A stretch of DNA of 62,329 nucleotides from Acetobacteraceae bacterium (GCA_947455205.1 CANGNF010000029.1:1-62329); one strand, 5' to 3'. Counted from the first letter of the stretch, positions 1 through 9,832 are shown. Numbers and translations: made by a program. Notes: generated by a model from the sequence alone, not told the origin.

Positions 1-45
1 ACCGACGCCGCGCCGCCGCCCGGCCGCGGCCGCATCGCCGCGCCG

Positions 46-1131
46 GTGCCGCGCGTGGCCACCCCGGTGCAGCGCGCCGCCCTGGCGCTGGGCGTGTTGG
101 CGGCGCTGATGCTGGCGCTGTGGCTGTTCTCGCCGATCCTGACGCCCTTCGTGCTGGCCGCCGCCGTGGCCTATTTCCTCGACCCCTCGGCCACCTACCT
201 GGCCCGGCTGGGCGTGCCGCGCGGCCTGGCGGCGCTGCTGCTGGTGCTGGCGCTGGCCGCCCTCTCGCTGCTGGCGCTGCTGCTGCTCTACCCGCTGCTC
301 ATCGCCCAGGTCACGGTGCTGCTGCAGCGCCTGCCCAGCTACGTGCTGGGCGTCGGCCAGGCGATGCGCGAGGCGCTGACCATGCTCTCCGAGCGGCTGG
401 GGCCGGAGGTGGTGGATACCCGCCTGCAGGACCTGGCGGTCGGCCAGGCCGGCGCCATCATCAGCTTCCTCGGCTCCGCCCTGGCCCGGCTGATCGGCGG
501 CGGTGTCGCGCTGTTCAACGTCTTCACCTTCGTGGCCGTCACCCCGGTGGTCGCCTTCTACCTGCTCAGGGACTGGCCGCGGATGACCGCGCGGATGGAC
601 AGCTGGCTGCCGCGCCGCTCGGCCGGGGTGCTGCGGCAACTGGCGCGGGACATGGACCGCGTGGTCTCCGCCTGGCTGCGCGGGCAGTTGCTGTGCTGCC
701 TGCTGCTGGCGGCCATCTATGCCGGCGGCCTTACCCTCGTCGGGCTGGAGCTGGGCCTGGCGGTCGGGCTGATGTCCGGCCTGCTCTCCTTCATCCCCTA
801 TGTCGGCTCCTTGACCGGCATGCTGACCGGGCTGCTGCTGGCGCTGGCGCAGTTCGGCACCTGGCATGGCGTCGGCACCGTGCTGGCCATCTTCCTCACC
901 GGCCAGATCGTCGAGGGCTACCTGATCTACCCCCACCTGCTGGGCAACCGGGTGGAGCTGCACGCCGTCTGGGTCATCTTCGCGCTGTTCGCCGGCGGCA
1001 TCGCCTTCGGCTTCCTCGGCGTGCTGCTGGCGGTGCCCATGGCGGCCGCGGTCGGCGTGGTCACCCGCTACTGGCTGCGCCGCTACCTGGACAGCCCGCT
1101 CTACCTGGACCCGCCGCGCACGGGGCGTTAG
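46..1131 (+). CDS. AI-2E family transporter (PerM-like permease)
   Basis: This is an inner-membrane protein of the AI-2E exporter/PerM family, about 361 aa if it starts at the GTG at 46. The frame stays open to the left edge of the window, so the true start could lie outside. Long hydrophobic segments run through the protein. An N-terminal pair is followed by a soluble loop around residues 100-170 and then a C-terminal helix bundle. The family signature SFIPYVGSLTG sits near residue 246 and a C-terminal GFLGVLLAVP segment matches the conserved last helices. Members export small molecules or act as ion exchangers, and the substrate cannot be read from sequence. It is followed by a dispersed palindrome and then hda, an order often seen in alphaproteobacteria. 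Confidence 0.85.
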   Translation: MPRVATPVQRAALALGVLAALMLALWLFSPILTPFVLAAAVAYFLDPSATYLARLGVPRGLAALLLVLALAALSLLALLLLYPLLIAQVTVLLQRLPSYVLGVGQAMREALTMLSERLGPEVVDTRLQDLAVGQAGAIISFLGSALARLIGGGVALFNVFTFVAVTPVVAFYLLRDWPRMTARMDSWLPRRSAGVLRQLARDMDRVVSAWLRGQLLCCLLLAAIYAGGLTLVGLELGLAVGLMSGLLSFIPYVGSLTGMLTGLLLALAQFGTWHGVGTVLAIFLTGQIVEGYLIYPHLLGNRVELHAVWVIFALFAGGIAFGFLGVLLAVPMAAAVGVVTRYWLRRYLDSPLYLDPPRTGR

Positions 1132-1175
1132 AGCGGCTGATTCACGTCGCCGATGGTTCCATCGGCGACGATCAG
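1131..1175 (-). repeat. dispersed palindromic element, copy A
   Basis: This copy begins directly after the permease stop codon. An inner 12-bp perfect stem (1145-1156 with 1159-1170) has a 2-base TT loop. An outer CTGAT/ATCAG pair (1137-1141 with 1171-1175) is offset by a 3-base TCA bulge. GAGCGG at 1131-1136 is the reverse complement of the CCGCTC end seen in copies B and D. The in-frame ATG at 1153 lies inside the hairpin and is not a credible start for hda. Confidence 0.75.
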
Positions 1176-1194
1176 ACACCAAGCGGATGGGCCG

Positions 1195-1926
1195 ATGAAG
1201 CAATTGCCGCTGCCCTTCGTGCCCCGGTCCTCCCATGCCGCCGCCGACCTGCTGCCGGATGCCTCCAACGCCGCCGCCCTGGCCTGGCTGGCGGAGCCGG
1301 TGCGCTGGCCGCTGGGCCGGCTGGCGCTGCATGGGCCGGAAGGGGTCGGCAAGACCCACATGCTGCACGCCACCGCCGCCCGCTTCGGCTGGGCGCTGCT
1401 GGAGGCCGCCGACCTGCGCGGCCTGCCGCCGCCGCCCGCCACCGGAATGGTGCTGGACGACGCCGACCAGGCGCCGGATGAAACCGCGCTGTTCCACCTC
1501 ATCAACCTGTGCGCCGAGGCTGGCCACCCGCTGCTGCTGGCCGGCCGCCAGCCGCCCGCCCGCTGGCCGGTGCGCCTGCCGGACCTGGCCAGCCGGCTGC
1601 GCGCCACCACGGCGGTGCCGGTGGAGCCGCCCGGCGACGCGCTGCTGGCCCGGCTGCTGGAAAAGCACTTCGCCGACCGGCAACTGCGGACCGAGCCGGG
1701 TTTCCGCGCCTGGCTGCTGCCGCGCCTGCCGCGCGAGGCCGGCGCCATCGCCGAGGCCGCCGCCCGGCTGGACCGCGCCACCCTGGCCGCCGGCCTGCCG
1801 GTCAGCCGCAACCTGGCCCGCGCCTGCCTGGCCAGCCTGCTGGACCCGCTGCCGCTGTTCGACGACCAAGACGAATCCGTGACGGAACCGGCAGCGCCCT
1901 CGCCGGATGCGGGGCCGCTGCTGTAG
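1195..1926 (+). CDS. hda: DnaA-related regulatory protein Hda (HdaA)
   Basis: This 243-aa AAA+ protein resembles the ATPase core of DnaA. With the DNA-bound sliding clamp it stimulates ATP hydrolysis by DnaA and so prevents re-initiation of replication. The ATG at 1195 gives MKQLPLPF, which places the clamp-binding motif QLPLPF at residues 3-8 as in known Hda proteins; this decides the start. The P-loop is GPEGVGKT at residues 47-54, followed by a Walker B VLDDAD. The C-terminal part is the helical lid, and there is no DNA-binding domain IV. The reading frame extends back to an ATG at 1153, but that lies inside an intergenic hairpin. ppk begins 9 bases after the stop. Confidence 0.9.
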   Translation: MKQLPLPFVPRSSHAAADLLPDASNAAALAWLAEPVRWPLGRLALHGPEGVGKTHMLHATAARFGWALLEAADLRGLPPPPATGMVLDDADQAPDETALFHLINLCAEAGHPLLLAGRQPPARWPVRLPDLASRLRATTAVPVEPPGDALLARLLEKHFADRQLRTEPGFRAWLLPRLPREAGAIAEAAARLDRATLAAGLPVSRNLARACLASLLDPLPLFDDQDESVTEPAAPSPDAGPLL

Positions 1927-1935
1927 GCTGGCCGA
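1924..1935 (+). promoter_or_regulatory. possible -10 element for leaderless ppk transcript
   Basis: TAGGCT at 1924-1929 overlaps the hda stop codon and lies 6 bases before the ppk ATG. The same TAGGCTGGCC context precedes the penicillin-binding protein gene at 22763. If it works as a -10 box the transcript would start at the ATG. No clear -35 box is visible and ppk may simply be read through from hda. Confidence 0.2.
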
Positions 1936-4134
1936 ATGTCAGCCGCCGAAGCCCTGCCCGCGCCCGCCAACGGCAAGCCCGCCATCGCCATCACGGACCC
2001 CGCGCGGTTCGTGAACCGCGAATTGTCCTGGCTGGACTTCAACACCCGCGTGCTGGAGGAAGCGGCCAATCCGCGCCACCCGCTGCTGGAACGGCTGCGC
2101 TTCATCTCGATCTCCGCCTCCAACCTGGACGAGTTCTATTCCGTCCGCGTCGCCGGGCTGATGGGCCAGGAGCGGGCCGGACTCGGCCATGTCTCGCCGG
2201 ATGGCCGCACCCCCGGCCAGCAGCTGGCCGAGATCCATGCCCGCGCCCAGGCGCTGATGAACGAGCAGCAGCGCAGTTGGCGGGAGCTGCGCCTGCTGCT
2301 GGGCCAGGCCGGCGTCACCGTCAGCAACCCCGGCGACCTGTCGGAAGCCGACCGCGAATGGCTGGCCGACTACTTCATGGAACGGGTCTTCCCGGTGCTG
2401 ACGCCCTTGGCGGTGGACCCGGCGCATCCCTTTCCCTTCATCGCCAACCTGGCGCTGTGCCTGGTGATGAAGCTGGTGCGCGAGGAGGATGGCGGCACCA
2501 TGCGCGCCCTGCTGCCGCTGCCGCCGCAGATCGAGCGCTTCATCCGCCTGCCCGCCAGCACCGCGCCGGACAACGCCGCCGGCATCCGCTTCGTGCTGCT
2601 GGAGGATCTGGTCCGGCTGTTCCTGAACCGCGTCTTCCCCGGCTTCATCCCGGCCGAGGTCGGCATGTTCCGGCTGATCCGCGACACCGACGTGGAGTTC
2701 GAGGAAGAGGCCGAGGACCTGGTCCGCAGCTACGAATCGGCGCTGAAGCGCCGCCGCCGTGGCCGTGCCATCCGCCTGGCGGTGGATGCGCGGATGCCGC
2801 CCGACATCGTCGCCTTCGTCGCCGAGGAGATGGACGCCGACCGCAGCTGGATCTTCCCGGTGGACGGCTTCCTGGGTGTGGTGGACCTGAAGCAGCTGAT
2901 CGTGGACGACCGGCCCGACCTGCTGTTCACGCCGTACACCCCGCGCTTTCCGGAACGCATCCTGGACTATGGCGGGGACTGCTTCGCCGCCATCCGCGCC
3001 AAGGACATCGTGGTCCACCACCCGTATGAGAGCTTCGACGTGGTGGTGCAGTTCCTGCGCCAGGCGGCGCGCGACCCCAATGTGGTCGCGATCAAGCAGA
3101 CGCTGTACCGCACGACCCGGGACAGCCCCATCGCCAAGGCGCTGATCGAGGCCGCGGATTCCGGCAAGAGCGTGACCGCGATGGTGGAGCTGAAGGCCCG
3201 CTTCGACGAGGAACGCAACATTGCCCTGGCGCGGGAGCTGGAAGCCGCCGGCGTGCAGGTGGTCTACGGCTTCGTCGAGCTGAAGACCCACGCCAAGGTC
3301 AGCCTGGTGGTGCGGCGGGAGGGCAGTTCGCTGCGCAGCTACGCCCATTTCGGCACCGGCAACTACCACCCGATCACCGCGCGCATCTACACCGACATCA
3401 GCTTCTTCACCGCCGACCCCGGCCTGACGCGGGACGCCAGCAAGCTGTTCAACTTCATGACCGGCTATGCCCGGCCGGAAGCCATGCAGGGCCTGGCCTT
3501 CAGCCCGCTGACCACGCGCCCGACCCTGCTGGCGCTGATCGAGCGGGAGGTGGAGTTCGCCCAGGCCGGCAAGCCCGCCGGCATCTGGCTGAAAATGAAC
3601 AGCCTGGTGGACGAAACCCTGATCGACGCGCTGTACCGGGCCAGCCAGGCCGGGGTGAAGGTGGACTGCGTCATCCGCGGCATCTGCTGCCTGCGGCCAG
3701 GCGTTCACGGTCTGTCAGACAATATCCGGGTGAAATCCATCGTCGGGCGCTTCCTGGAGCATTCCCGCATCCTGGTCTTCGGCAACGGCCACAAGCTGCC
3801 CAGCCGGCGCGCCCGGGTGTATATCTCCTCGGCCGACTGGATGGCACGCAACATGGACTGGCGCGTTGAGACCCTGGTGCCCGTGGAGAATGCCACGGTC
3901 CACGCCCAGATCCTGGACCAGATCATGGTGGTGAACATGAAGGACACCGCCCAGAGCTGGCAGCTGCGCCAGGATGGCAGTTGGCGACGCCTGGCCGCCG
4001 GGGCCAACCCGGTTTCCGCCCATGAGTACTTCATGACCAATCCCTCCCTCTCCGGCCGCGGCAGCGCCCTGCACCGCGCCAGCGCCGGCCCCGGCCTCAA
4101 GCGCCCCCGCCCCGACCGCGTGGCGCAGGACTGA
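1936..4134 (+). CDS. ppk: polyphosphate kinase 1
   Basis: This 732-aa protein transfers the gamma phosphate of ATP onto polyphosphate, reversibly, at the membrane periphery. Family order is clear: the N-terminal domain starts [12 protein letters not shown], a middle head domain follows, and two phospholipase-D-like C-terminal domains complete it. The autophosphorylated histidine is expected at His471 in YAHFGTGNY and the second catalytic histidine at His609 in FLEHSRI. Length is normal for PPK1. The position after GTGNY is His, where many PPK1 proteins have Asn. A basic, Pro-rich tail of about 20 residues ends the protein. It lies 3 bases upstream of ppx, so synthesis and degradation of polyphosphate are co-transcribed. 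Confidence 0.95.
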   Translation: MSAAEALPAPANGKPAIAITDPARFVNRELSWLDFNTRVLEEAANPRHPLLERLRFISISASNLDEFYSVRVAGLMGQERAGLGHVSPDGRTPGQQLAEIHARAQALMNEQQRSWRELRLLLGQAGVTVSNPGDLSEADREWLADYFMERVFPVLTPLAVDPAHPFPFIANLALCLVMKLVREEDGGTMRALLPLPPQIERFIRLPASTAPDNAAGIRFVLLEDLVRLFLNRVFPGFIPAEVGMFRLIRDTDVEFEEEAEDLVRSYESALKRRRRGRAIRLAVDARMPPDIVAFVAEEMDADRSWIFPVDGFLGVVDLKQLIVDDRPDLLFTPYTPRFPERILDYGGDCFAAIRAKDIVVHHPYESFDVVVQFLRQAARDPNVVAIKQTLYRTTRDSPIAKALIEAADSGKSVTAMVELKARFDEERNIALARELEAAGVQVVYGFVELKTHAKVSLVVRREGSSLRSYAHFGTGNYHPITARIYTDISFFTADPGLTRDASKLFNFMTGYARPEAMQGLAFSPLTTRPTLLALIEREVEFAQAGKPAGIWLKMNSLVDETLIDALYRASQAGVKVDCVIRGICCLRPGVHGLSDNIRVKSIVGRFLEHSRILVFGNGHKLPSRRARVYISSADWMARNMDWRVETLVPVENATVHAQILDQIMVVNMKDTAQSWQLRQDGSWRRLAAGANPVSAHEYFMTNPSLSGRGSALHRASAGPGLKRPRPDRVAQD

Positions 4135-4137
4135 GCC

Positions 4138-5658
4138 ATGGGCACGGTTATTCCCGACTGGTCCGCCGCCATCTCTCCGGTTGCCGACCAGCGCCGCTGC
4201 GGCGTGGTCGACCTCGGCTCCAACTCCGTCCGCCTGGTGGTGTTCGAGGGCGCCGGCCGCAACCCGCAGGCGATCTTCAATGAAAAGGCGGTGCTGGGCC
4301 TGGGGCGGGGGCTGCAGACCACCGGCCAGCTGAACCCGGACGCGATCGAGCCGGCACTGACCGTGCTGGCGCGCTACTACGCCGTGGCGACGGCCATGCA
4401 GGCCGCCCCGCTGGAGGTGCTGGCCACCGCCGCGGTGCGGGACGCCACCAACGGCCCCGCCTTCGTCGCCGCCCTGCAGCAGCGCATGCCCGGCGTGCCG
4501 ATCCGTATCCTGACCGGGGTGGAGGAAGCCGGCTTCTCCGCCGATGGCGTCCTGCTCGGCTTCCCCGGCGCCGACGGCATCCTGGCCGACCTGGGCGGCG
4601 GCAGCCTGGAGGCGGTGCGGCTGGAAGCCGGCCAGATCCGCCAGGCCGCCTCGCTGCCGATCGGCTCGCTGCGCCTGGCCGACCGCTCCGGCGGCGACAT
4701 CGCCCGCGCCCGCGCCGTGGCCGAATCCGAGCTGGCCACCCTGCCCTGGCTGGCCAGCGGTGGCGGCAGCGACCTCTACCTGGTCGGCGGCGCCTGGCGC
4801 GCCCTGGCCCGCATCCACATCGCCCAGACCAGCTACCCCCTGGCCATCGTGCACCACTACGTGCTGCGGCGGGACGAGGCGCGCGACCTGGCCGGCGTGG
4901 TCATGGCCGCATCCAGGCGCACCCTGGAGCGGATGCCCGGCGCGCCGCAGAAGCGGCTGGTCGACCTGCCCTATGCCGCCGTGGTGATGCGCCGGCTGCT
5001 GCGCGCCACCGGTGCCGGGCGGGTGGTGTTCTCGGCCAATGGGCTGCGCGAGGGCTGGTACAGCCGCATGCTGCCGGACCAGGTCCGCGCCGTGGACCCC
5101 ATGCTGGAAGCCGGGCGTGAGTTGGCGCGCGGCTGGGGCCGCGACCCGCATTTGCCGGCGGCCCTGCTGGGCTGGACCGACCCGATCTTCCCCGGCGACG
5201 GCCCCAACGCCCGGATACTGCGGGAGGCCGCCTGCCTGGTCTCCGACATCGGCAGCCACGACCACCCGGAATACCGCGCCGAACAGGCCTTCCTGCGCGT
5301 GCTGCGCCAGCATGGCGCCGGGCTGGACCACCCGGCGCGGGCCTTCCTCGCGCTCTGCGCCGCGCTGCGGTACGAGGCCGCGCCGGACAGCCCCTTCCTG
5401 GCCACCGCCCGCGCCCTGCTGGACAGCCGCGCCCTGGCCCGGGCGGAGGCGCTGGGGGCGGCGCTGCGGCTGGCCTACACGCTGTGCGGCGGCACCCCGA
5501 AGTTGTTGGCCGGCACCGCGCTGCTGCGCCGCGGCAGCCAGCTGGTGCTGCAGCTGCGGGAAGGCAGCGGCGTCTTCGCCGGCGAGAGCGTGGAGCGCCG
5601 CCTGGGCGTGCTGGCCCTGGCGCTGGGCCTGGACTGGACCGTGGAGCTGGCGCCGTGA
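4138..5658 (+). CDS. ppx: exopolyphosphatase (Ppx/GppA family)
   Basis: This 506-aa member of the actin/Hsp70/sugar-kinase superfamily releases phosphate from the ends of polyphosphate and may also act on pppGpp. The N-terminal phosphate-binding motif VDLGSNSVRLVV lies near residue 23, and the second, DLGGGSLE, starts at residue 151. The C-terminal half is helical and resembles the HD-like extension of longer family members. It starts 3 bases after the ppk stop. Its own stop overlaps the next start (GTGA), so the following gene is probably translationally coupled. Ppx and GppA activities cannot be separated from sequence alone. Confidence 0.92.
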   Translation: MGTVIPDWSAAISPVADQRRCGVVDLGSNSVRLVVFEGAGRNPQAIFNEKAVLGLGRGLQTTGQLNPDAIEPALTVLARYYAVATAMQAAPLEVLATAAVRDATNGPAFVAALQQRMPGVPIRILTGVEEAGFSADGVLLGFPGADGILADLGGGSLEAVRLEAGQIRQAASLPIGSLRLADRSGGDIARARAVAESELATLPWLASGGGSDLYLVGGAWRALARIHIAQTSYPLAIVHHYVLRRDEARDLAGVVMAASRRTLERMPGAPQKRLVDLPYAAVVMRRLLRATGAGRVVFSANGLREGWYSRMLPDQVRAVDPMLEAGRELARGWGRDPHLPAALLGWTDPIFPGDGPNARILREAACLVSDIGSHDHPEYRAEQAFLRVLRQHGAGLDHPARAFLALCAALRYEAAPDSPFLATARALLDSRALARAEALGAALRLAYTLCGGTPKLLAGTALLRRGSQLVLQLREGSGVFAGESVERRLGVLALALGLDWTVELAP

Positions 5659-6122
5659 CCGTCCAGGCGATGCTGGATGCCTTCTGCCGCGGGGTGGAAG
5701 CCCGCGACGGCGCCGCGGTGGCGGCGCTGTTCACGCCCGAGGGCGTCTATCACGACGTGTTCTATGGCAGCTTCGCCGGCCGGGCGAAGGTGGCGGAGCT
5801 GATCGACGACTGGTTCCATCGCGACGCCACCGAGTTCCGCTGGGACATGGTGGACCCCGTCAGCGACGGCCGGCTGCTCTATGCCCGCTACCGCTTCAGC
5901 TACCGGTCACTGCTGCCGGAGGCCCAGGGCAAGCGGGCGATGTTCCAGGGCGTCGCCATCCTGCGGCTGCAGGACGGGCTGATCGCCGAGTACTCAGAAG
6001 TGGCCGAGACCGCCCCGGCCTTCGTGCAGATGGGCTTCCCGGCCGAGCGGGTGGCGCGGATAGCGGCCAGGCAGGGTGCCGCGCTGCGGGCGCTGCCGGA
6101 GTGGCGGCGGCACCTGGACTGA
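5655..6122 (+). CDS. nuclear transport factor 2 / SnoaL-like protein
   Basis: This 155-aa protein has the cone-shaped alpha+beta pattern of the NTF2/SnoaL fold: an N-terminal helix (MLDAFCRGVEARD), GVYHDVFYGSFAGRAKVAELIDD, and C-terminal strands such as GVAILRLQDGLIAEYSE. Such proteins are cyclases, isomerases or ligand binders, and no specific reaction can be assigned. I chose the GTG at 5655 because it overlaps the ppx stop as GTGA. An ATG at 5670 is an alternative. It ends the permease-hda-ppk-ppx run and is convergent with the next gene. Confidence 0.75.
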   Translation: MTVQAMLDAFCRGVEARDGAAVAALFTPEGVYHDVFYGSFAGRAKVAELIDDWFHRDATEFRWDMVDPVSDGRLLYARYRFSYRSLLPEAQGKRAMFQGVAILRLQDGLIAEYSEVAETAPAFVQMGFPAERVARIAARQGAALRALPEWRRHLD

Positions 6123-6224
6123 GCCCGGCGCCGCCGGCAGAAACCACAGCGATATCAACGCGGTCGGTTTCGGACAAATAGCTGGACTTGACTTTATTCC
6201 TATAACCCAGGCCCGCCCCTCGGT

Positions 6225-6635
6225 TCAACCGGGGAAGTTCAGCTCTATGGTGATGCCGTTGGGGTCGTCCACGAAGAGCTGGGTCAGGTTCAGGCTGGGC
6301 ACCAGGCGTTCCCGATAGGGGACGCCCAGGCCCTCGAACCGCGCCTTCATGCCCGGCACGTCCGAGGCGGTGAAGGCCAGGTGGTCCACGCTGCCGGAGT
6401 TGTCCGCCTCGGTCAGCGCCTTTTCGCCGAGGTAGGCGACGACCGGGCCGGGGTTGGCGTGGTCGATCTCCACCACATGCAGTTCCGACTTGCCGTTGCT
6501 GTACAGCCAGGCGCCGCCGAAGGCGAAGGGCGGGCGGTAGCCATCCTCCATGCCCAGGACCGTCACGTAGAAGTCCCGGGTTTCCGCCAGGCGGGTGGTG
6601 CGGATGGAGAGGTGGTCGATGCGGGTGAGCGGCAT
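6225..6635 (-). CDS. VOC-family (glyoxalase/dioxygenase fold) protein
   Basis: This 136-aa single-module pair of beta-alpha-beta-beta-beta repeats opens with TRIDHLSIRT and closes with FVDDPNGITIELNF, the hallmark ends of vicinal-oxygen-chelate proteins. Candidate metal ligands are the His of DHLS, the His of VDHLAF and the Glu of IELNF. The start at 6635 follows an AACGGAG ribosome site. It lies 86 bases downstream of the cyclase-family gene on the same strand, so the two may form an operon. Substrate unknown. Confidence 0.8.
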   Translation of the reverse strand: MPLTRIDHLSIRTTRLAETRDFYVTVLGMEDGYRPPFAFGGAWLYSNGKSELHVVEIDHANPGPVVAYLGEKALTEADNSGSVDHLAFTASDVPGMKARFEGLGVPYRERLVPSLNLTQLFVDDPNGITIELNFPG

Positions 6636-6721
6636 GGCGGGCTCCGTTGCGGGACGGCCGGTGCGGTCCCGCGGCGCCAGGGCCGCGGGCGGGTTGCGCG
6701 AAGGGTGGGCGGCGCCCGGCG

Positions 6722-7510
6722 CTAATCCTCGAAGATCGCGACCGCGCGGCACCAGCCGGCGCTGCCCTGGTGGACCTTCACCGGCAGGCAGCTGACGATG
6801 AAGCCGCTGGACGGCAGGCTTTCCAGATTGTGCAGCTTTTCGATGTGGCTGTAGCCGATCTCGCGGCCCGCGCGGTGGCCTTCCCAGATCAGGTCGGGGC
6901 TGCCGCCCTCGGCGATGCGCTTTTTCGTGAAGGAGAAGGGCGGGTCCCAGGACCAGCCATCGGTGCCGACCACGCGGATGCCCTGTTCCAGCATCCACAA
7001 CGTGGCGGCCTTGGACATGCCGCAGCCGCTGTCGACGTAGTCATCCTCGCCATAGCGGGTGCCGGCGCGGGTGTTGACCACCACGATCTCCAGTGGCTTC
7101 AGCGTGTGGCCGATGCGCTTGAGCTCGGCCTCCACATCCGCGGGCTGGACGATGTAGCCGTCCTCGAAATGGCGGAAATCCAACTTCACGCCGGGCTGGA
7201 AGCACCATTCCAGCGGCACCTGGTCGATCCGCCAGGAGGGTTCGCCGCCGGGGATGAAGCGCTCATTCATGCGGGAGAAGAAGTGGTACGGCGCGTCGAT
7301 ATGCGTGCCGTTGTGGGTGGAGATGTCCACGCGTTCCACCGCGGCGTACTGGCCTTCCGGCAGGGCGGAACGCGGCACGCCCATGTAGTCGGCCATCTTC
7401 TGGCCGGTCATCTGGTGGTCGAAATACTGGATCTTCGGCTCGGAGCCCGCGGGGTCCGACTTGATGCCGGCCTTGAGCGGGACCGAGATATCGACGATGC
7501 GGCGCGGCAT
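6722..7510 (-). CDS. cyclase-family metal-dependent hydrolase (kynurenine formamidase-like)
   Basis: This 262-aa protein carries the family motif HNGTHIDAPYH with His66, His70, Asp72 and His76 as likely metal ligands. The family includes kynurenine formamidases, isatin hydrolases and polyketide cyclases. A strong GGAGGA site precedes the ATG at 7510. It runs into the VOC gene downstream. No tryptophan-pathway genes are nearby, so the actual amide or lactone substrate is open. Confidence 0.8.
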   Translation of the reverse strand: MPRRIVDISVPLKAGIKSDPAGSEPKIQYFDHQMTGQKMADYMGVPRSALPEGQYAAVERVDISTHNGTHIDAPYHFFSRMNERFIPGGEPSWRIDQVPLEWCFQPGVKLDFRHFEDGYIVQPADVEAELKRIGHTLKPLEIVVVNTRAGTRYGEDDYVDSGCGMSKAATLWMLEQGIRVVGTDGWSWDPPFSFTKKRIAEGGSPDLIWEGHRAGREIGYSHIEKLHNLESLPSSGFIVSCLPVKVHQGSAGWCRAVAIFED

Positions 7511-7577
7511 GGGGTTCCTCCGAGGGCGTTTCGGGGAGGTTACCCAGGCTTGCCGGCCGGGGGAAGCCGAGGGGGCG

Positions 7578-8786
7578 CTACCCCACCCCGATCAGCTTGA
7601 TCTTCCGCCCATCCACGCCCACGGCCAGCCGCCCGCTCTTCAGGTCCAGCGCGGCATTGCCAAACACCTCGCGCCGCCAGCCATGCAGGCTCGGCACGTC
7701 CGGGTTGGCCTCGGCTGCCAGGCGGTCCAGCTCCTCGCTGTTGGCCAGCAGCTTCGGCGCCACGTGGTGTTCCTCGCTCTTGGCCGCCAGCACCACCTTC
7801 AGCAGCGCCACCAGCGCCGGGGAGGCGACCGGCCCAGCGCGTTCCTTCTGTGCCTCCGGCAACTCGGCATCCGGCAGCGCCTTGGCCGCGGCAATGGCCG
7901 CCAGCAGCCCAGCGCCGGATTTTCCGCGCGCGAAGTTCTCCGAGATGCCGCGGGCGCGGGACAGCGCGATGGCGTCCTCCGGCGCGGTGGCGGCAATCTC
8001 CAGCAGCGTCTCGTCCTTCACCAGGCGCTGGCGGGGGATGTTGATGCGCTGGGCCTCGCGTTCCCGCCAGGCCGCCGCCGCGCGCAGCATGCCCAGGTAG
8101 CGGCGGTTGGTGGTGCGGGGCTTCAGCCGTTCCCACATCGCCTCGGGGTCCGCCAGGTAGGTACCGGGTTCCGCCAGGGCGCCCATTTCCTCGCCCACCC
8201 AGGCCAGCCGGCCCTCGCGCTCCAGCTTCTGGGTCAGGGCGCGGTAGATCACCCGCAGATGGGTCACGTCGGCCGCCGCATAGCTGACCTGGCTGGCGGA
8301 AAGCGGCCGCGCCGACCAGTCGCTGAAGCGATGCGCCTTGTCGATCTGCACATTGGCCAGGGCGCGGCACAGGCCGTCATAGCTCACCTGGTCACCGAAG
8401 CCGGCCACCATGGCGGCCACCTGGGTGTCGAAGATCGGCTTCGGCACCGCGCCGAATTTCAGCAGGAAGATTTCCACATCCTGCCGCGCCGCGTGGAACA
8501 CCTTGACCACGCGCTCATCGGCCAGCAGCTCGCCCAGCGGGGCCAGGTCCAGCCCCTCGGCCTGGGCGTCCACCACGGCCAGGTCGTTGTCGCCGGCCAG
8601 CTGGATGACGCAGAGCTCGGGCCAATAGGTCCGCTCGCGCATGAACTCGGTATCGACCGTGACGAATTCCTCGCCGCGCAGCCGCTCGCATAGCGCGGCC
8701 AGTTCGGCGGAGGTGGTGATCAGCGGGATGGCGGGGTCCGGGGTGCCCCGGTCCTGGCTGCCGGCGGCAGGCATGCGGCGATTCAT
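7578..8786 (-). CDS. rnd: ribonuclease D
   Basis: This 402-aa 3'-5' exoribonuclease trims tRNA precursors. The DEDD exonuclease domain begins with VTVDTEF (Asp45 and Glu47, Exo I) and continues through QLAGDNDLAVVDA and the SYAAADV region (Exo III). HRDC-type helical repeats follow, with ARGISENFARGKSG as a characteristic segment. Length fits bacterial RNase D. Upstream on this strand is a TCTAGA-containing stretch in the 98-base divergent gap with the aldo-keto reductase gene. rnd and aspS are frequent neighbours of ppk/ppx in alphaproteobacteria, so the genes between may be later insertions (inference). Confidence 0.9.
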   Translation of the reverse strand: MNRRMPAAGSQDRGTPDPAIPLITTSAELAALCERLRGEEFVTVDTEFMRERTYWPELCVIQLAGDNDLAVVDAQAEGLDLAPLGELLADERVVKVFHAARQDVEIFLLKFGAVPKPIFDTQVAAMVAGFGDQVSYDGLCRALANVQIDKAHRFSDWSARPLSASQVSYAAADVTHLRVIYRALTQKLEREGRLAWVGEEMGALAEPGTYLADPEAMWERLKPRTTNRRYLGMLRAAAAWREREAQRINIPRQRLVKDETLLEIAATAPEDAIALSRARGISENFARGKSGAGLLAAIAAAKALPDAELPEAQKERAGPVASPALVALLKVVLAAKSEEHHVAPKLLANSEELDRLAAEANPDVPSLHGWRREVFGNAALDLKSGRLAVGVDGRKIKLIGVG

Positions 8787-8884
8787 GACTTCGCTTCTAG
8801 ACCCCTGCGGGGGCGGGGGAAAGCCGGCGCATTGGCCATGGCGCCGGAACCGGGCAAGCTGGCGGAAACGCGAGGGAGCGGGTG

Positions 8885-9832
8885 ATGGAACAGGTGCAAC
8901 TCGGGCGGTCGGGCATTGCGGTGCCGCCGGTGATCTTCGGCTGCAACGTCTTCGGCTGGACCGTGGACAAGGCGCAGACCTTCCGCCTGCTGGACGCGCT
9001 GGTGGATCTGGGGCTGAACGCGCTGGATACGGCAGATGTCTATTCCTACTGGGTGCCGGGCAACCAGGGCGGCGAATCCGAGACGCTGATGGGCGAATGG
9101 CTGAAGGCCCGGGGACGGCGGAGCGACGTGCTGATCTTCAGCAAGGGCGGCATCGAGATGCCGGGCAAGGGCAAGGGGCTTTCCGCCGCCTGGCTTAACC
9201 GGGCGGTGGAGGATTCGCTGCGCCGGTTGGGTATCGATGTGATCGACCTGTACCAGACCCACCGGGATGACGACGTGACCCCGCTGGCGGAGACGCTGGG
9301 CGCGCTGGACGGCATGATCAAGGCTGGCAAGGTGCGTGCGGTCGGCGCCTCCAACGTCTCGGTGGCGCGCTTCCAGGAGGCGCTGGCGGTCAGCGCCGCC
9401 CAGGGCCTGCCGCGGTACGAGACGATGCAGCCGCAGTACAACCTCATGGAGCGCGGCATCGAGGCCGACATGCTGCCGGCCTGCGCCGAGGCCGGGGTAG
9501 CGGTGATCCCGTACTATTCCCTGGCCAGCGGCTTCCTGTCCGGCAAGTACCGGACCGAGGCCGACCTGGGCAAAAGCCTGCGCGGCACCCGTGGCGCCGG
9601 CAAGTACCTGGACGCCAAGGGGCTGAAGGTGCTGGCGGCGCTGGATGCGGTCTCGGCGCGTTATGGCGCCACGCCGGCCCAGGTGGCGCTGGCCTGGCTG
9701 CGGGCGCGGCCCGGCACCGTGGTGCCGATTGCCAGCGCGACATCGCTGGAGCAGCTGGCCGACCTGGCCAAGGCCGCGGCGCTGCGGCTGGACGCCGAGG
9801 CGGTGCAGATGCTGGACGCCGCCAGCGCCTGA
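8885..9832 (+). CDS. aldo/keto reductase
   Basis: This 315-aa NAD(P)H-dependent TIM-barrel oxidoreductase has the catalytic tetrad candidates Asp48 and Tyr53 in LDTADVY, Lys87 in IFSKGG, and the His of YQTHRDDD. The C-terminal cofactor loop is VPIASATSLEQL. The ATG at 8885 follows a GAGGGAG site; a GTG at 8882 is in frame but less likely. Members reduce sugar aldehydes or ketones, and no specific substrate is visible. Confidence 0.87.
   Translation: MEQVQLGRSGIAVPPVIFGCNVFGWTVDKAQTFRLLDALVDLGLNALDTADVYSYWVPGNQGGESETLMGEWLKARGRRSDVLIFSKGGIEMPGKGKGLSAAWLNRAVEDSLRRLGIDVIDLYQTHRDDDVTPLAETLGALDGMIKAGKVRAVGASNVSVARFQEALAVSAAQGLPRYETMQPQYNLMERGIEADMLPACAEAGVAVIPYYSLASGFLSGKYRTEADLGKSLRGTRGAGKYLDAKGLKVLAALDAVSARYGATPAQVALAWLRARPGTVVPIASATSLEQLADLAKAAALRLDAEAVQMLDAASA

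Noticed and set aside
1153..1194. Earlier ATG for hda
   Set aside because: It lies within the loop of a dispersed palindrome, and the ATG at 1195 places the clamp-binding motif at the N-terminus as in known Hda proteins.
6160..6212. AT-richer stretch with TTGACT and TATAAC between convergent genes
   Set aside because: The two boxes are only 9 bases apart and no gene starts downstream in that direction, so I do not call a promoter.
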